Of a stretch of 64,000 nt of DNA, positions 30,205 to 40,444 are shown piece by piece. Positions within the stretch are counted from its first letter, which is position 1; each line of letters starts with the position of its first letter. Origin of the DNA: an uncultured Crocinitomix sp. (GTDB taxonomy: Bacteria > Bacteroidota > Bacteroidia > Flavobacteriales_D > Crocinitomicaceae); the NCBI GenBank assembly GCA_905478225.1, contig CAJQHR010000004.1, forward strand, positions 91,369 to 155,368. Reading direction: 5' to 3'. The notes below the pieces were generated by a model. The model saw only the letters and a program-made list of their open reading frames with translations. It searched no databases and had not been told where the DNA came from. The translations under genes and the position numbers were made by a program.

Positions 30205-32673
30205 ATGAAGGGACTGGTTCTCTTATTAGCTGCAATTGGGTACTCGTTTTGCGGACTTTCTCAAAGCGGTATTTACGGCTTAGTTACGGCTAACGACGGC
30301 TCGCCTGTAATTGGTGGCTATGTTGTTGTATTGGGTAACGCTTCACTCGGAACGGTTTCAGACCTTGAAGGAAATTACAAAATAGAGTTGCCACAAGGCG
30401 ATTATCAGCTCATTTTCAAATACACAGGAATGTTGAATGATACCATTTCAGTCTCCATCAAAACTGGTGAACAAACTGAACTGGATTTAGTGATGAAACC
30501 GCGGATTCTTGAAACGGTAGAGATACGAGTTGGAAAATTCGACCAAAAAGTAGAAGAACTCACCTACTCTGTTGAAGTAATTAAACCTGCCATAATAGAA
30601 GACAAAAACACGCGTAGTATTGAGAGCATATTAGATCAAACACCAGGTTTAAACATTATGGATGGCGAACCACAAATACGTGGTGGAAGTGGATTCACAT
30701 TTGGCGTGGGTAGTAAAGTTGCGGTATTGGTAGATGATATGCCCATTCTATCTGGAGATGCTGGACGGCCCGAATGGGGATTTGTTCCTGTAGAAAACAT
30801 ATCGCAAATAGAAATCACCAAAGGAGCCTCATCCGTCTTGTCGGGTTCCTCTGCTTTAAGCGGCTCCATTCATATTCGCACAGCTTATCCTAAAGACAAA
30901 CCACTGACCAAAGTCAACGTTTACTCCGGCTTTCATTCTGCTCCTAAAGGTTTAGATCAAAATTGGTGGGCGACAAATGATTCGGTAAACACACCCTTGT
31001 ATAATTCGTACGCATTCATTCATGGTGCAAACTTTTTGCATAGCCGCATTATCAATAAAAAAACAGATTTAGTACTAGGCGGAAATGTGAATTGGGAGCA
31101 CGGCTATATTGGCGCTCCGATAAAAGGTGTTGAAGTGATTGATACGATCTCTGAAGATTTTACAGACGATCAAATGCAGAGCAAAAAAATGCGTTTCAAC
31201 TTTAATTTGCGACAACGGTCCGAAAAAGTGAAAGGTTTACAATACGGCATCAACGGAAACTTCATGCTCAATCAAACTAATTTAACCTTGGCTTGGTTGG
31301 ATGATAGTTCAGGGCTTTATAGAGGATACCCGGGCGCTGTACTCCTGCAGAACCAATCTATTTTTAATGTTGACCCTTATATTTCTTACACCTCCCGTCT
31401 TGGGGTCAAACACAGTCTAAAAACGCGGTTTTTGCATACAAATAATGAAATGTCGGGCAATCAATCTAACCGCGGTCAAGTTTATTATGCGGATTATCAG
31501 TTTAAAAAATCGTTTACTTTCTTAAAGGAAAAATCGTTTGATTTTATTGGTGGTGTCAGTTCTCAGTTTAATGATTCGTATGCCGAGATTTATAGCAATA
31601 ATGATGATCCTACCAATCAGTTATTTAATTTATCAGGATATGCTGAAATCCAAAAAAACTTCTTTGATATCATCAACCTTTCCATTGGTGCTCGAGGAGA
31701 ATATTTTCAATTGAACGATACACTTACCGCTTGGAATCCGATTTTTAGAACAGGTGCTAATTTAAAACTCTCACAAGCGACCTTCTTAAGAGTTTCTTAT
31801 GGTCAAGGTTATCGATTCCCAACAATTACAGAGCGTTATATCCGAACCAATGTAGGTTCAATTGGTGTTTACGAAAACCCCGATCTTGTACCAGAAGAAA
31901 GCTGGAATGCGGAGGCTGGCGTAAATCAAGGTTTTAAAATCAAAAACTATTTGGGTCAAATAGATGTTGCGGCGTTCATTCAAGAATATGAAAACACCAT
32001 AGAATATTTGTTTGGATTTTGGGATCCAAGTCCTGACTTTGTTGCTGGTGATCCGTTGGCTGGATTTAAGTTTTTAAATACAGGTAAATCTAAAATAACT
32101 GGGTTTGACATTACCTTAAACGGAACTGGTAAAATTGGAAAAAACTTTCGAATTACCAATATGATAGGTTATAATTACATTAACCCTGTAACGCTGGAAC
32201 CAGACAAAGTTTTTGCAGAAGATTATAACCCCAGTAATCCTAAGGAATACAGTTTTAAAAACACAAGCTACGACACCACAACCAACGTTTTAAAATACCG
32301 ATTCAAACATACTTTTAAGGCAGACATTGAACTGGTTTATAAAAAATTCGCTTTAGGTTATACCATTAAATACTTTAGTCGATTAGAAAATTTAGATCAG
32401 GCAATTATTGACTTTGAAAACATTACGGTAAATACAGGCGGCACCTTGCAAGCTATTTTATATCGTGATTTTTTTGAAAACAACAATAATGGCAATATGA
32501 TTATGGACCTGAGATGTTCGTACGCGTTTGGTAAAAATTCTACGCATAAAATATCCGTTGTTGCTAAAAACTTTTTAAACCACACCTACTCTTTGCGCCC
32601 TCTAAAAATTGAAGCGCCACGTTCTATTGTATTCCAATACAGTTTGAAGTTAGAGGGTAAAGCAAAAAAATAG
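30205..32673 (+). CDS. TonB-dependent receptor with CarboxypepD_reg-like domain
   Basis: YGLVTANDGSPVIGGYVVVLGNASLGTVSDLEGNYKIELPQGDYQL; plug DQTPGLNIMDGEPQIRGGSGFTFGVGSKVAVLVDDMPILSGD. Confidence 0.93.
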   Translation: MKGLVLLLAAIGYSFCGLSQSGIYGLVTANDGSPVIGGYVVVLGNASLGTVSDLEGNYKIELPQGDYQLIFKYTGMLNDTISVSIKTGEQTELDLVMKPRILETVEIRVGKFDQKVEELTYSVEVIKPAIIEDKNTRSIESILDQTPGLNIMDGEPQIRGGSGFTFGVGSKVAVLVDDMPILSGDAGRPEWGFVPVENISQIEITKGASSVLSGSSALSGSIHIRTAYPKDKPLTKVNVYSGFHSAPKGLDQNWWATNDSVNTPLYNSYAFIHGANFLHSRIINKKTDLVLGGNVNWEHGYIGAPIKGVEVIDTISEDFTDDQMQSKKMRFNFNLRQRSEKVKGLQYGINGNFMLNQTNLTLAWLDDSSGLYRGYPGAVLLQNQSIFNVDPYISYTSRLGVKHSLKTRFLHTNNEMSGNQSNRGQVYYADYQFKKSFTFLKEKSFDFIGGVSSQFNDSYAEIYSNNDDPTNQLFNLSGYAEIQKNFFDIINLSIGARGEYFQLNDTLTAWNPIFRTGANLKLSQATFLRVSYGQGYRFPTITERYIRTNVGSIGVYENPDLVPEESWNAEAGVNQGFKIKNYLGQIDVAAFIQEYENTIEYLFGFWDPSPDFVAGDPLAGFKFLNTGKSKITGFDITLNGTGKIGKNFRITNMIGYNYINPVTLEPDKVFAEDYNPSNPKEYSFKNTSYDTTTNVLKYRFKHTFKADIELVYKKFALGYTIKYFSRLENLDQAIIDFENITVNTGGTLQAILYRDFFENNNNGNMIMDLRCSYAFGKNSTHKISVVAKNFLNHTYSLRPLKIEAPRSIVFQYSLKLEGKAKK

Positions 32674-32713
32674 TGTTACCTTTTTCTATTCTTGAATTTT
32701 AATAAGAAAAAGT

Positions 32714-33391
32714 ATGCGCTATTTCATTTTTATTCTTCTTTTAAATTCCTTTATCGTTGAAGCGGAAGCTCAAGCTGATGCCCTCACATACGATCAGGCT
32801 TTAGCTCAAATCAAACGCGATAAAGCGCAGTTAAAAGCCAATAACGCATCTGCAGATTCATGCCGCAACTATTTATTACACCAATTTGAAAACGTCATTT
32901 TTCCTTATTGGATTCGGACTAAATGGGATTATAATGGCTACACCAACCGCCCGGGAGAAGATAAAATTGTGGCCTGCGGTTATTTTGTGTCAACGCCATT
33001 AAAACATATGGGATTTAACTGGAACCGATTCGATTTAGCTAAAATGTATTCCTTAAAAATTGTACAAAACACCTGCTCAGAAATTAAAAAACACACCAAT
33101 ATTAAAACCGTTATTGAATATGTCAAGAGGCGCCCTAACAACCTATACATAGTTGGTTTAGACTCACACGTAGGGTTCATTTTAAAAAGCAACAACAAAG
33201 TATGGTTCGTACATTCTAATTATTACGGTTCCGTTGGACCAGAAAAAGAATTGGCGATTGATAGTCCAGCGTTAAATTCAAGTTATAGCTACCACATAGG
33301 TGCATTTTTTAACGAAAAGAATATCAAGAAGTGGCTAGATGGTACGGCTTATGTTTTGGAGGATTATGGAAGGGCTTTGATTATTCCGTAG
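32714..33391 (+). CDS. Secreted hypothetical, possible NlpC/P60- or papain-like Cys peptidase/amidase fold
   Basis: Signal peptide; candidate Cys (VACGYFVSTPL), His (GLDSHVGFIL) and polar residue (VHSNYYG) in NlpC/P60-like order. Confidence 0.5.
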   Translation: MRYFIFILLLNSFIVEAEAQADALTYDQALAQIKRDKAQLKANNASADSCRNYLLHQFENVIFPYWIRTKWDYNGYTNRPGEDKIVACGYFVSTPLKHMGFNWNRFDLAKMYSLKIVQNTCSEIKKHTNIKTVIEYVKRRPNNLYIVGLDSHVGFILKSNNKVWFVHSNYYGSVGPEKELAIDSPALNSSYSYHIGAFFNEKNIKKWLDGTAYVLEDYGRALIIP

Positions 33392-33437
33392 AATTGATAA
33401 ATAGTGTTTGGTCAGAAATATTGGTTTTGCCAATTTA

Positions 33438-33640
33438 TTAATAGCGATTTTTTAGATGGTTTCTTATCCCATCAGTACAATCATTAATATACTTAAATGG
33501 ATAATTACTAAATACCATTTCTTTAGGGGTTCCTCTAATAATTAGTTTTTGACCCTTATTTCCTAAAAAATAAATTTTGAATTGATAATCTACGTCATGG
33601 ATGCTTAATCGGCTACCTAAGAATTCAGCCCAAAGTGCAT
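33438..33640 (-). pseudogene. Orphan C-terminal coding fragment without start codon
   Basis: Reverse strand reads ...GYPINALWAEFLGSRLSIHDVDYQFKIYFLGNKGQKLIIRGTPKEMVFSNYPFKYINDCTDGIRNHLKNRY*; protein-like but no ATG/GTG/TTG upstream in frame before the SDR gene. Confidence 0.4.
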
Positions 33641-34272
33641 TAATAGGATAACCCCGGTGTCTTATGCAAATATGAACGGTCCGTTATTTGTCTCAAGATA
33701 AAATCAGCCACATCTGCTCTTGATATTTTTAATTTGAGTGATTTTTCTTTCGGACCAAAACCGTGTAAATACTCACCCGTTTTCTCTCCATCCGTAAAAG
33801 CTCCAGGTCTCGCAATCGTCCAATCCAATCCACTTTCCATTACAAATTTATCTTGCAATTCATGATCCAAAAAAATTTGTTTTAGATACCACCCAAACAT
33901 TATTCGCTTCCAGAAAAAGTTGAGATTTTCATTACTTTCATATGTCCCTAGTGTGCTTTGGCAGATCAGGCGACTAAGTCCATTCTCACTCATAGACGCG
34001 ATAATATTTTTAGTGCCCTCTGATCGTACAATGCTTTTTCTACTCTTTCCTGATCCAAGTGTAATAATAACTACATCCATGTTTCTGATGGCTTTTTTAA
34101 CATCAGTAATGTTCATAACATCTCCAGTTATTGTTTCTAAATTTGGGTGGCTAATGTCACTAATTTTTTCTTTATCTCTGCAAAAAGCGTAAACCTTATA
34201 ACCTTTTTCAAGCGCTTGAGTTAGCGCATGTTTACCAATTGTTCCTGTAGCACCAAATACTATAATATTCAT
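33640..34272 (-). CDS. NAD(P)-binding (SDR a-type / NmrA-like) oxidoreductase
   Basis: MNIIVFGATGTIGKHALTQALEKGYKVYAFCRD; WTIARPGAFTDG. Confidence 0.9.
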   Translation of the reverse strand: MNIIVFGATGTIGKHALTQALEKGYKVYAFCRDKEKISDISHPNLETITGDVMNITDVKKAIRNMDVVIITLGSGKSRKSIVRSEGTKNIIASMSENGLSRLICQSTLGTYESNENLNFFWKRIMFGWYLKQIFLDHELQDKFVMESGLDWTIARPGAFTDGEKTGEYLHGFGPKEKSLKLKISRADVADFILRQITDRSYLHKTPGLSY

Positions 34273-34347
34273 AAATCTATTTTTTTAAATTTTGAACAAA
34301 GATATTGGACTGGAAGTGCTATAAATTGAATAAAACCGACAAAGCAA

Positions 34348-35133
34348 TTAACTATTTATCTGGTTTAAATAGTATGAAGGAGTTTGCCCAGTATAAGCTT
34401 TGAAAGTTCTGATAAAATGCGATTGATCGGAAAACCCGCAATCTAGCCCAACCTCTAATAAAGAATTGTAATGGTCTTGTGTTAGCTTGCTAATTGAACT
34501 TTTGAATTGAATTATTTTCGCAAATTGTTTCGGTGTTAAACCCACGTGAGATAGAAACTGACGCTCTAGCGTACTTTCCGTCATAAATATTTTAGATAAT
34601 AGATCCTTGATGGTTATTTGACCTTCTTTTTGGATTATAATTCCAATCGCCTGCTCAATTTTGTTGTTTTCTGAAATTTTATGCGTTTTAATGAGCCCTC
34701 GTATTAAATTGGAAATGATGTTAACACGTGCCTCGTTAGTTTTAGCATCAATCAATTGCTGATTAAATACAGAAACATCAGGAACTTCAATTTGAAGTAG
34801 ATCGTAACAATCGTCGTTTAATTTTTTAGGGTCAATATTCAATAAATAATTTGAAGCAAATGGGTACAACTGAAGAACAATATATTGATGTTTTCCCTTA
34901 ATATCTACTGCAGCAGGTTGCAGAGTCTGCTCATAAAGAAATAACTCGGAAAGCTTTTTCTGCTTTGGCAACAGATAACAACCATTCTCTGACTGTTGGA
35001 ACATAATACCGGGATAACCATCCGCATATAGCGGCATATTCGTATGCTTAGTTGAATCCGTGCATTCACCCACCATTATACAATTTACATACGGCAGTAA
35101 ATCATCATCCAATATGAATTTTAATTCTAGCAA
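34348..35133 (-). CDS. AraC family transcriptional regulator
   Basis: C-terminal double HTH: TIKDLLSKIFMTESTLERQFLSHVGLTPKQFAKIIQF...LLEVGLDCGFSDQSHFIRTFKAYTGQTPSYYL. Confidence 0.92.
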   Translation of the reverse strand: MLELKFILDDDLLPYVNCIMVGECTDSTKHTNMPLYADGYPGIMFQQSENGCYLLPKQKKLSELFLYEQTLQPAAVDIKGKHQYIVLQLYPFASNYLLNIDPKKLNDDCYDLLQIEVPDVSVFNQQLIDAKTNEARVNIISNLIRGLIKTHKISENNKIEQAIGIIIQKEGQITIKDLLSKIFMTESTLERQFLSHVGLTPKQFAKIIQFKSSISKLTQDHYNSLLEVGLDCGFSDQSHFIRTFKAYTGQTPSYYLNQINS

Positions 35134-35142
35134 CGCTATAAT

Positions 35143-36261
35143 TTAGTTTGTACGACCTATCGCGCAAGAAATAGGTTTATGGTCTGAATAATCCACGTCA
35201 TGAGTTGTAAATCCAGCACTTTCAAATTTATCTGAATAGAAAATATAATCAATTCGATTAGAAGGCACTTCACCAATATAGGTGGTTCCTACCCCATTTC
35301 CAGAAGTTACAAAAGCATCATTCAGCAAACGATTAAATTGGCGGTAACAATAAGAAACGGGTGTATCATTAAAGTCGCCGCACAAAATAACTGGATAGGG
35401 AGATTTTTCAATTTCTGCGGCAGTTTTTTCAGCCTGTACGGCGCGTTTTTCAAATCCTATTTTTAGTCGTTTTAAAATGCGCTGCCCTACTTCGTTATTG
35501 TGGTAGAGGTCTTCGGCGGTATCTTCATTAAAAAAGCGGTAATCATCATCTTGCAAACGGATGGAACCAATATGGGCGTTAAAAACACGAATGGTATCAA
35601 TTACTGTGACTAAATCTGAGTAAATGCAAAAATTATTCGGGTCATTTTCAAAAGGAATCTCTCCTTTATTGATAATGGGGTATTTAGAAAAAGTGGCCAC
35701 ACCGAAATACCGTTTATTGGTGAGTTCATGGGTATACCGCTCATGGTAATAAGGCGTATTCAACAACTTTACCATAGAGTCTTTCGTCACAAAATTGGCG
35801 CTTCCATCTTGATGATAAAACTCTTGAAAACAATAGATACCGGCATCCTCTGCCTTTAAAAAATCAAAAATGGCATTGCGATTGGCAAGGCGATTCTCTA
35901 GGTCATATAGATTAAAAATGTGAACATTATAAGAAAGCACCTCTATCTTTTGTTTGAGCAAAGGATCTGAAAAGTTAACGGTGAAAAAATGCCGCAGATG
36001 ATTAAAGCCGAGCAGTATTGTCAAAATTGAGATCCAAACCAATTTTCGTCGAAAAAAGAACCAAAAGACGATAAATAGCAAAGCAATGCCTAACCAAATA
36101 GGATACGCCAAGCCGAAATAAGAGAAATACGCAAAACTATTTGGAGAAATGTGAGTGCACAGATAAGCTAATATGAGCGCAAACGAATTTAGAATGTTCG
36201 TCCACAAAAAAAGCTTCAATGCTAAGCCCATTTTCAATTTTTCCTCAGCGTTTGCTTTCAT
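35143..36261 (-). CDS. Membrane-anchored endonuclease/exonuclease/phosphatase family protein
   Basis: N-terminal TMs; EVLSYNVHIFNLY, YCFQEFY, ILCGDFNDTPVSYCYR, RIDYIFYSDKF, YSDHKPISCAI. Confidence 0.92.
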   Translation of the reverse strand: MKANAEEKLKMGLALKLFLWTNILNSFALILAYLCTHISPNSFAYFSYFGLAYPIWLGIALLFIVFWFFFRRKLVWISILTILLGFNHLRHFFTVNFSDPLLKQKIEVLSYNVHIFNLYDLENRLANRNAIFDFLKAEDAGIYCFQEFYHQDGSANFVTKDSMVKLLNTPYYHERYTHELTNKRYFGVATFSKYPIINKGEIPFENDPNNFCIYSDLVTVIDTIRVFNAHIGSIRLQDDDYRFFNEDTAEDLYHNNEVGQRILKRLKIGFEKRAVQAEKTAAEIEKSPYPVILCGDFNDTPVSYCYRQFNRLLNDAFVTSGNGVGTTYIGEVPSNRIDYIFYSDKFESAGFTTHDVDYSDHKPISCAIGRTN

Positions 36262-37195
36262 TGAAGAGAATGTCTTTTTCTTCCTTGGTTAAACCCTCGT
36301 ATCCTTTTTTAGATATTTTTTCGAGAATAGCATCAATGCGCGCTTTATGACCAGCTTTGTCCGCATTGTACTCATCATCTGTTTGTTTGGAAGCTTTTGT
36401 AGATTCGTAGACTCTCATTTTAGGCTTTTTAGGCTTTCGCTTAAAAGAGAAACTGCCGAGTTTTAATTTAAAGATAAAGCGATCAATTCGGTTCATGAAA
36501 TTTTTAGATGAGAAGGCATTGATCACAGATAACCCACCGAATAATGCACCACCCAAATGTGCAAAATGCGCCACTTGATCGTTACTTCCTATGCCCATCA
36601 AATCACTTAGCACATATAGCGCCGCTATTACAAATAATGGCAATTTAAACACACCAAATAAATGCACCGGATAACTAGGCTTATGAACGGCTGAAGCCAC
36701 AAAAATTGCGAATACAGAACCAGATGCCCCCATTATACCTGCTACCCCATTAGCCGATAATCCAGGAAATGAATAATAGGCAATAATATGAATGATATAA
36801 CCAAAAATTCCACCTAGGAAATAGGTTAATAACAAGCGCCGTTCTCCAAAAAAACTGATGAAAATTCTACCCGAAAAATAGAGCGCAATCATATTAAATA
36901 TAAAGTGACCAAAACTACCATGGGTAAATAATTGCGTTATTATTGACCAAGGTTTATACAATAGCAAACTCGGATCACCAGGTGCAGAAAAATACTTACT
37001 ACGAAAGATTTCAGTGAAGGTATCGGCTACCGATACGTCTGCAAACAATTCAGGCGGACCATAGAATAAAAATTCGCCAAGTCCCATTAAAACGAAAAAC
37101 AAAAAAACAACTGTACTAGCAGCAATGAGCTTACCGAGCATTCCAGATTGCAAAACCAATCGCTTGACGTATTGTCCTACATTTTCTTTCGCCAT
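36245..37195 (-). CDS. Rhomboid family intramembrane serine protease
   Basis: HGSFGHFIFNMIALYFSG; GASGSVFAIFVAS catalytic Ser; AHFAHLGGALFGG catalytic His. Confidence 0.92.
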   Translation of the reverse strand: MAKENVGQYVKRLVLQSGMLGKLIAASTVVFLFFVLMGLGEFLFYGPPELFADVSVADTFTEIFRSKYFSAPGDPSLLLYKPWSIITQLFTHGSFGHFIFNMIALYFSGRIFISFFGERRLLLTYFLGGIFGYIIHIIAYYSFPGLSANGVAGIMGASGSVFAIFVASAVHKPSYPVHLFGVFKLPLFVIAALYVLSDLMGIGSNDQVAHFAHLGGALFGGLSVINAFSSKNFMNRIDRFIFKLKLGSFSFKRKPKKPKMRVYESTKASKQTDDEYNADKAGHKARIDAILEKISKKGYEGLTKEEKDILFNESKR

Positions 37196-37198
37196 TGC

Positions 37199-37933
37199 TT
37201 AATAGAATTGGTTTTGATTTCGTTGCCAAATTTTAATAATGATAAAGCCGAACAATGCACCACCGATATGGGCATAATGTGCAACACTGTCCCCTGGATT
37301 ATCCTGCACAATTGAAACTAACTCAAGCACTCCAAGCCCTAAAGCCAACCATTTTATCTTTACACGAAAAGCAAAATAAAGCATGACTTCTGTATTTGGA
37401 AAGTACATGGCTGCTCCAACTAAAATTCCATACAAGGCACCTGACGCTCCAAGGGCATAATGCTTTAAACTTGCGTAGGCAGGATATAAATGTCCATTTG
37501 CAGGGTCACCATAAACACTATCTCCTTTTATTGTAAATAGGGTATTGATGTATTCGTGATCAGGAAAAAAGGTTCCAGTGATTTGATACAACTCAATTCC
37601 TTGCACCAATTGGTGTAAAAAGGCCGCGCCTAAAGCCGTGATAAAGTAAAAAATTAAAAACCGTTTGGCTCCCCAAATCCGTTCTAGCATATTCCCGAAA
37701 ACTACTAAACCAAACATATTAAACAGAATATGTCTAAAATCAGCATGCATGAAAAAGTGAGTCGCCAATTGATAGGGCTGAAACTCCTCGGAACTAATAT
37801 AATGCAAGCCTAATATTGGCCCCAGATAAATTCCCTTTTGCTCAAAAATAAACTTGGCGAAAAAGAAGAGCAGATTCAAAATCAATAGATTTTTAACCAC
37901 CGGTTGCATATTTCTGAAAATGCTTTGTAACAT
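37199..37933 (-). CDS. Rhomboid family intramembrane serine protease
   Basis: FFMHADFRHILFNMFGLVVFG; GASGALYGILVGA; AHYAHIGGALFGF. Confidence 0.93.
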   Translation of the reverse strand: MLQSIFRNMQPVVKNLLILNLLFFFAKFIFEQKGIYLGPILGLHYISSEEFQPYQLATHFFMHADFRHILFNMFGLVVFGNMLERIWGAKRFLIFYFITALGAAFLHQLVQGIELYQITGTFFPDHEYINTLFTIKGDSVYGDPANGHLYPAYASLKHYALGASGALYGILVGAAMYFPNTEVMLYFAFRVKIKWLALGLGVLELVSIVQDNPGDSVAHYAHIGGALFGFIIIKIWQRNQNQFY

Positions 37934-39828
37934 TAATTAAATCGTTTAGTTATTTCGTCCAAAGTGAACGTTTCTATTGTTTTTCTGCCATGTGGCGACA
38001 ATTGCGGTGAAGACGAAGCAAATAAAGCATCTGTGATGTATTGCATTTCCTCACTCGTTAATTTGTTACCCCCTTTAGTTGCCAAAGCACTTGCCATTGA
38101 TAAAGCTACTGACGCTTTTAAATCCAAATCGTTATTCTGTTGATTGACTTTAAAGCCTTCAAAAATATCGATTAATGCCCGTTGCGGATTCTTATCCTCT
38201 AGACTTGTTGGCACCGCCGAAATTACTATTTTACTTTTATCAACAACAGTTTCAAAGCCCATTTCGTTCAAAGCAGGACTTAATTCTTTCCAGATAAAGG
38301 CATCTGTTTTATCAATTTCAATCTCCTCTGCAAATAATAACTGTTGCGATTCGATTTTAACCTCATCAGCGTTGAGCAAAAATTGTTCATATAAAATGCG
38401 ACAATGCGCTCGGTATTGATCGATCAATAAAAAGCCATTTTTAATTGAAATTAAAATGTATTTTTCATTAATCTGAGTTGGCTTTTTACGTTGAACGGCC
38501 ATCTCATTATTCATAGAAGATTCTACGGTTTGAAACTCAACCTCATCCGAATCATTCGTCACCTTTTCAAAGTCAGACATACTTACCGCCACCTCTTCGG
38601 TTTTTGCATCCTCATAAAAATTCTCCCATACAGAAGGATCAATAGTTTTACTTTCACCAAAACCAACAGTTGACATTTTACGCCTTCCTCCACCACTTGA
38701 CTTAGTGCTCTGAGCAGTCGTTTTAAACGGATTGAAATTTGGATCGATTTGAATTTCAGGCATTTTCACCTGTTCATCTGTTTTTAAGGCTGGAATATTA
38801 AAACTCCTTTCCTGCTCAAAATCCAAGGTTGGTGAAATATTATATTGTCCCAATGCCAATTTTACGGCACTCCGAATAATCGAATAAATGGCCTGATTTT
38901 CCGAAAACTTAATCTCTGTTTTAGTCGGGTGAACATTCACATCAATCGACTTTGTAGGAACATCAAAATATAAAAAATAAGGCGGATATTTGCCCGAAGG
39001 AATCAACCCTTCGTATGCCTGAGCCACGGCATGGTTAAAATAACGGTCTTTAAAATAGCGATTATTTACAAAAAAGTAAGACTGATCGCGCGACGTTTTT
39101 GCGAACTCCGGTTTTAACACAAATCCAGACACTTTAATAATATCCGTTTCCTCGTTGACTGGAACGAGGCGTTGGTTAAACTTGTTTCCATACACTCGCA
39201 CAATGCGTTGTCTCAATCCTTCACTCGGTAAATTATAAATTTCATCATCATTGTGATGAAAGGTCATATTGATATTCGCATGCACCAAGGCTATGCGCAA
39301 AAACTCTTCTAAAATTTTGCGATACTCCGTGGTGTTTTTTCCTAAGAAATTTCTTCTTGCTGGGACATTATAAAACAAGTTCTTAACTGCAATACTTGTT
39401 CCGTTAGCTATCATCACTGGTTCTTGACTGCAGATCTTTGAACCTTCGTTCACAATTTCTGTTCCTAACTCGGTATCATGCAATTTCGTACGCAAGCACA
39501 CATGTGAGATGGCAGCTATAGATGCTAAAGCCTCCCCCCTAAAACCTTTGGTATGCAATAAAAAAAGATCATCTGCATTTGCAATTTTGCTCGTCGCATG
39601 TCTTTCAAAAGCCATGCGCGCATCAATCGCACTCATCCCCGAACCATTATCAATCACCTGAACCAACGTTCGTCCACCATCCTTTGCAATTAAGTTAATG
39701 CTCGAAGCTCCCGCATCAATTGCATTTTCAATCAACTCTTTAACAACAGACGCTGGTCGCTGGACAACTTCACCCGCAGCAATTTGATTTGCAATATGAT
39801 CTGGTAATAACTTTATTAAATCCGACAT
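37933..39828 (-). CDS. mutL: DNA mismatch repair protein MutL
   Basis: IKLLPDHIANQIAAGEVVQRPASVVKELIENAIDAGA; DNGSGM; TKGFRGEALASIAAI; C-terminal dimerisation domain. Confidence 0.97.
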   Translation of the reverse strand: MSDLIKLLPDHIANQIAAGEVVQRPASVVKELIENAIDAGASSINLIAKDGGRTLVQVIDNGSGMSAIDARMAFERHATSKIANADDLFLLHTKGFRGEALASIAAISHVCLRTKLHDTELGTEIVNEGSKICSQEPVMIANGTSIAVKNLFYNVPARRNFLGKNTTEYRKILEEFLRIALVHANINMTFHHNDDEIYNLPSEGLRQRIVRVYGNKFNQRLVPVNEETDIIKVSGFVLKPEFAKTSRDQSYFFVNNRYFKDRYFNHAVAQAYEGLIPSGKYPPYFLYFDVPTKSIDVNVHPTKTEIKFSENQAIYSIIRSAVKLALGQYNISPTLDFEQERSFNIPALKTDEQVKMPEIQIDPNFNPFKTTAQSTKSSGGGRRKMSTVGFGESKTIDPSVWENFYEDAKTEEVAVSMSDFEKVTNDSDEVEFQTVESSMNNEMAVQRKKPTQINEKYILISIKNGFLLIDQYRAHCRILYEQFLLNADEVKIESQQLLFAEEIEIDKTDAFIWKELSPALNEMGFETVVDKSKIVISAVPTSLEDKNPQRALIDIFEGFKVNQQNNDLDLKASVALSMASALATKGGNKLTSEEMQYITDALFASSSPQLSPHGRKTIETFTLDEITKRFN

Positions 39829-39833
39829 ACAGC

Positions 39834-40178
39834 CTATTTCAATTTATCCATGTTTTCATCAAGGAAATATCCAAGTCCGTCTAATGCCACAAAAATGTAA
39901 TAGAAAGCAACAATGATAATTCCTAAAATAATAATTAAGCGCATGTTGGATTGACGTCTTTGTGCTTTAAAATCAGAACCGCACCATTTCTCTTCCATCT
40001 GTGACTTGAACTTTATTTCACGCGCAAAATTTCCTTCATCATCTATCGAATTCTCCTTTTTTGCTCGATCAACCTTCGCTTGCAATTCCTCTTTTTCAGC
40101 GTTATAATAACGTGGAACATAATCGAATCTTCTATGCCGATTCGGCAACTTAAACAATCCAAATTTATTCCAATTCAT
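39834..40178 (-). CDS. Small conserved hypothetical membrane protein upstream of mutL
   Basis: RHRRFDYVPRYYNAEKEELQAKVDRAK...; single C-terminal TM; ends 5 bp before mutL start. Confidence 0.8.
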   Translation of the reverse strand: MNWNKFGLFKLPNRHRRFDYVPRYYNAEKEELQAKVDRAKKENSIDDEGNFAREIKFKSQMEEKWCGSDFKAQRRQSNMRLIIILGIIIVAFYYIFVALDGLGYFLDENMDKLK

Positions 40179-40197
40179 AGGCGTTATTTTAAATTTT

Positions 40198-40224
40198 ATA
40201 CGCTTGGCTCATCCAAGCGTATAA
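40198..40224. promoter_or_regulatory. Strong hairpin TATACGCTTGG-CTCAT-CCAAGCGTATA in the leader of the mutL operon
   Basis: Perfect 11-bp stem with 5-nt loop, 20 bp upstream of the 40178 start codon; no T-tract on either side. Confidence 0.6.
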
Positions 40225-40444
40225 TAAATGACACTTGCAATACAAATATAATGAGATTAACTTCAATCTAATGCAATAATCTTGGTAGGTATTGCAAAGA
40301 ATTTTACTAGTCAAACAAGTGACATTATACGTGCAGTTGCGAATCACTTAATACACGTTTATATGTGGACAAATTTGATGCCATGGCAAGATTTATGCTA
40401 TAAGTAATTTATACATTCGTCAAATTGACAAATTAAAAGTGCAG

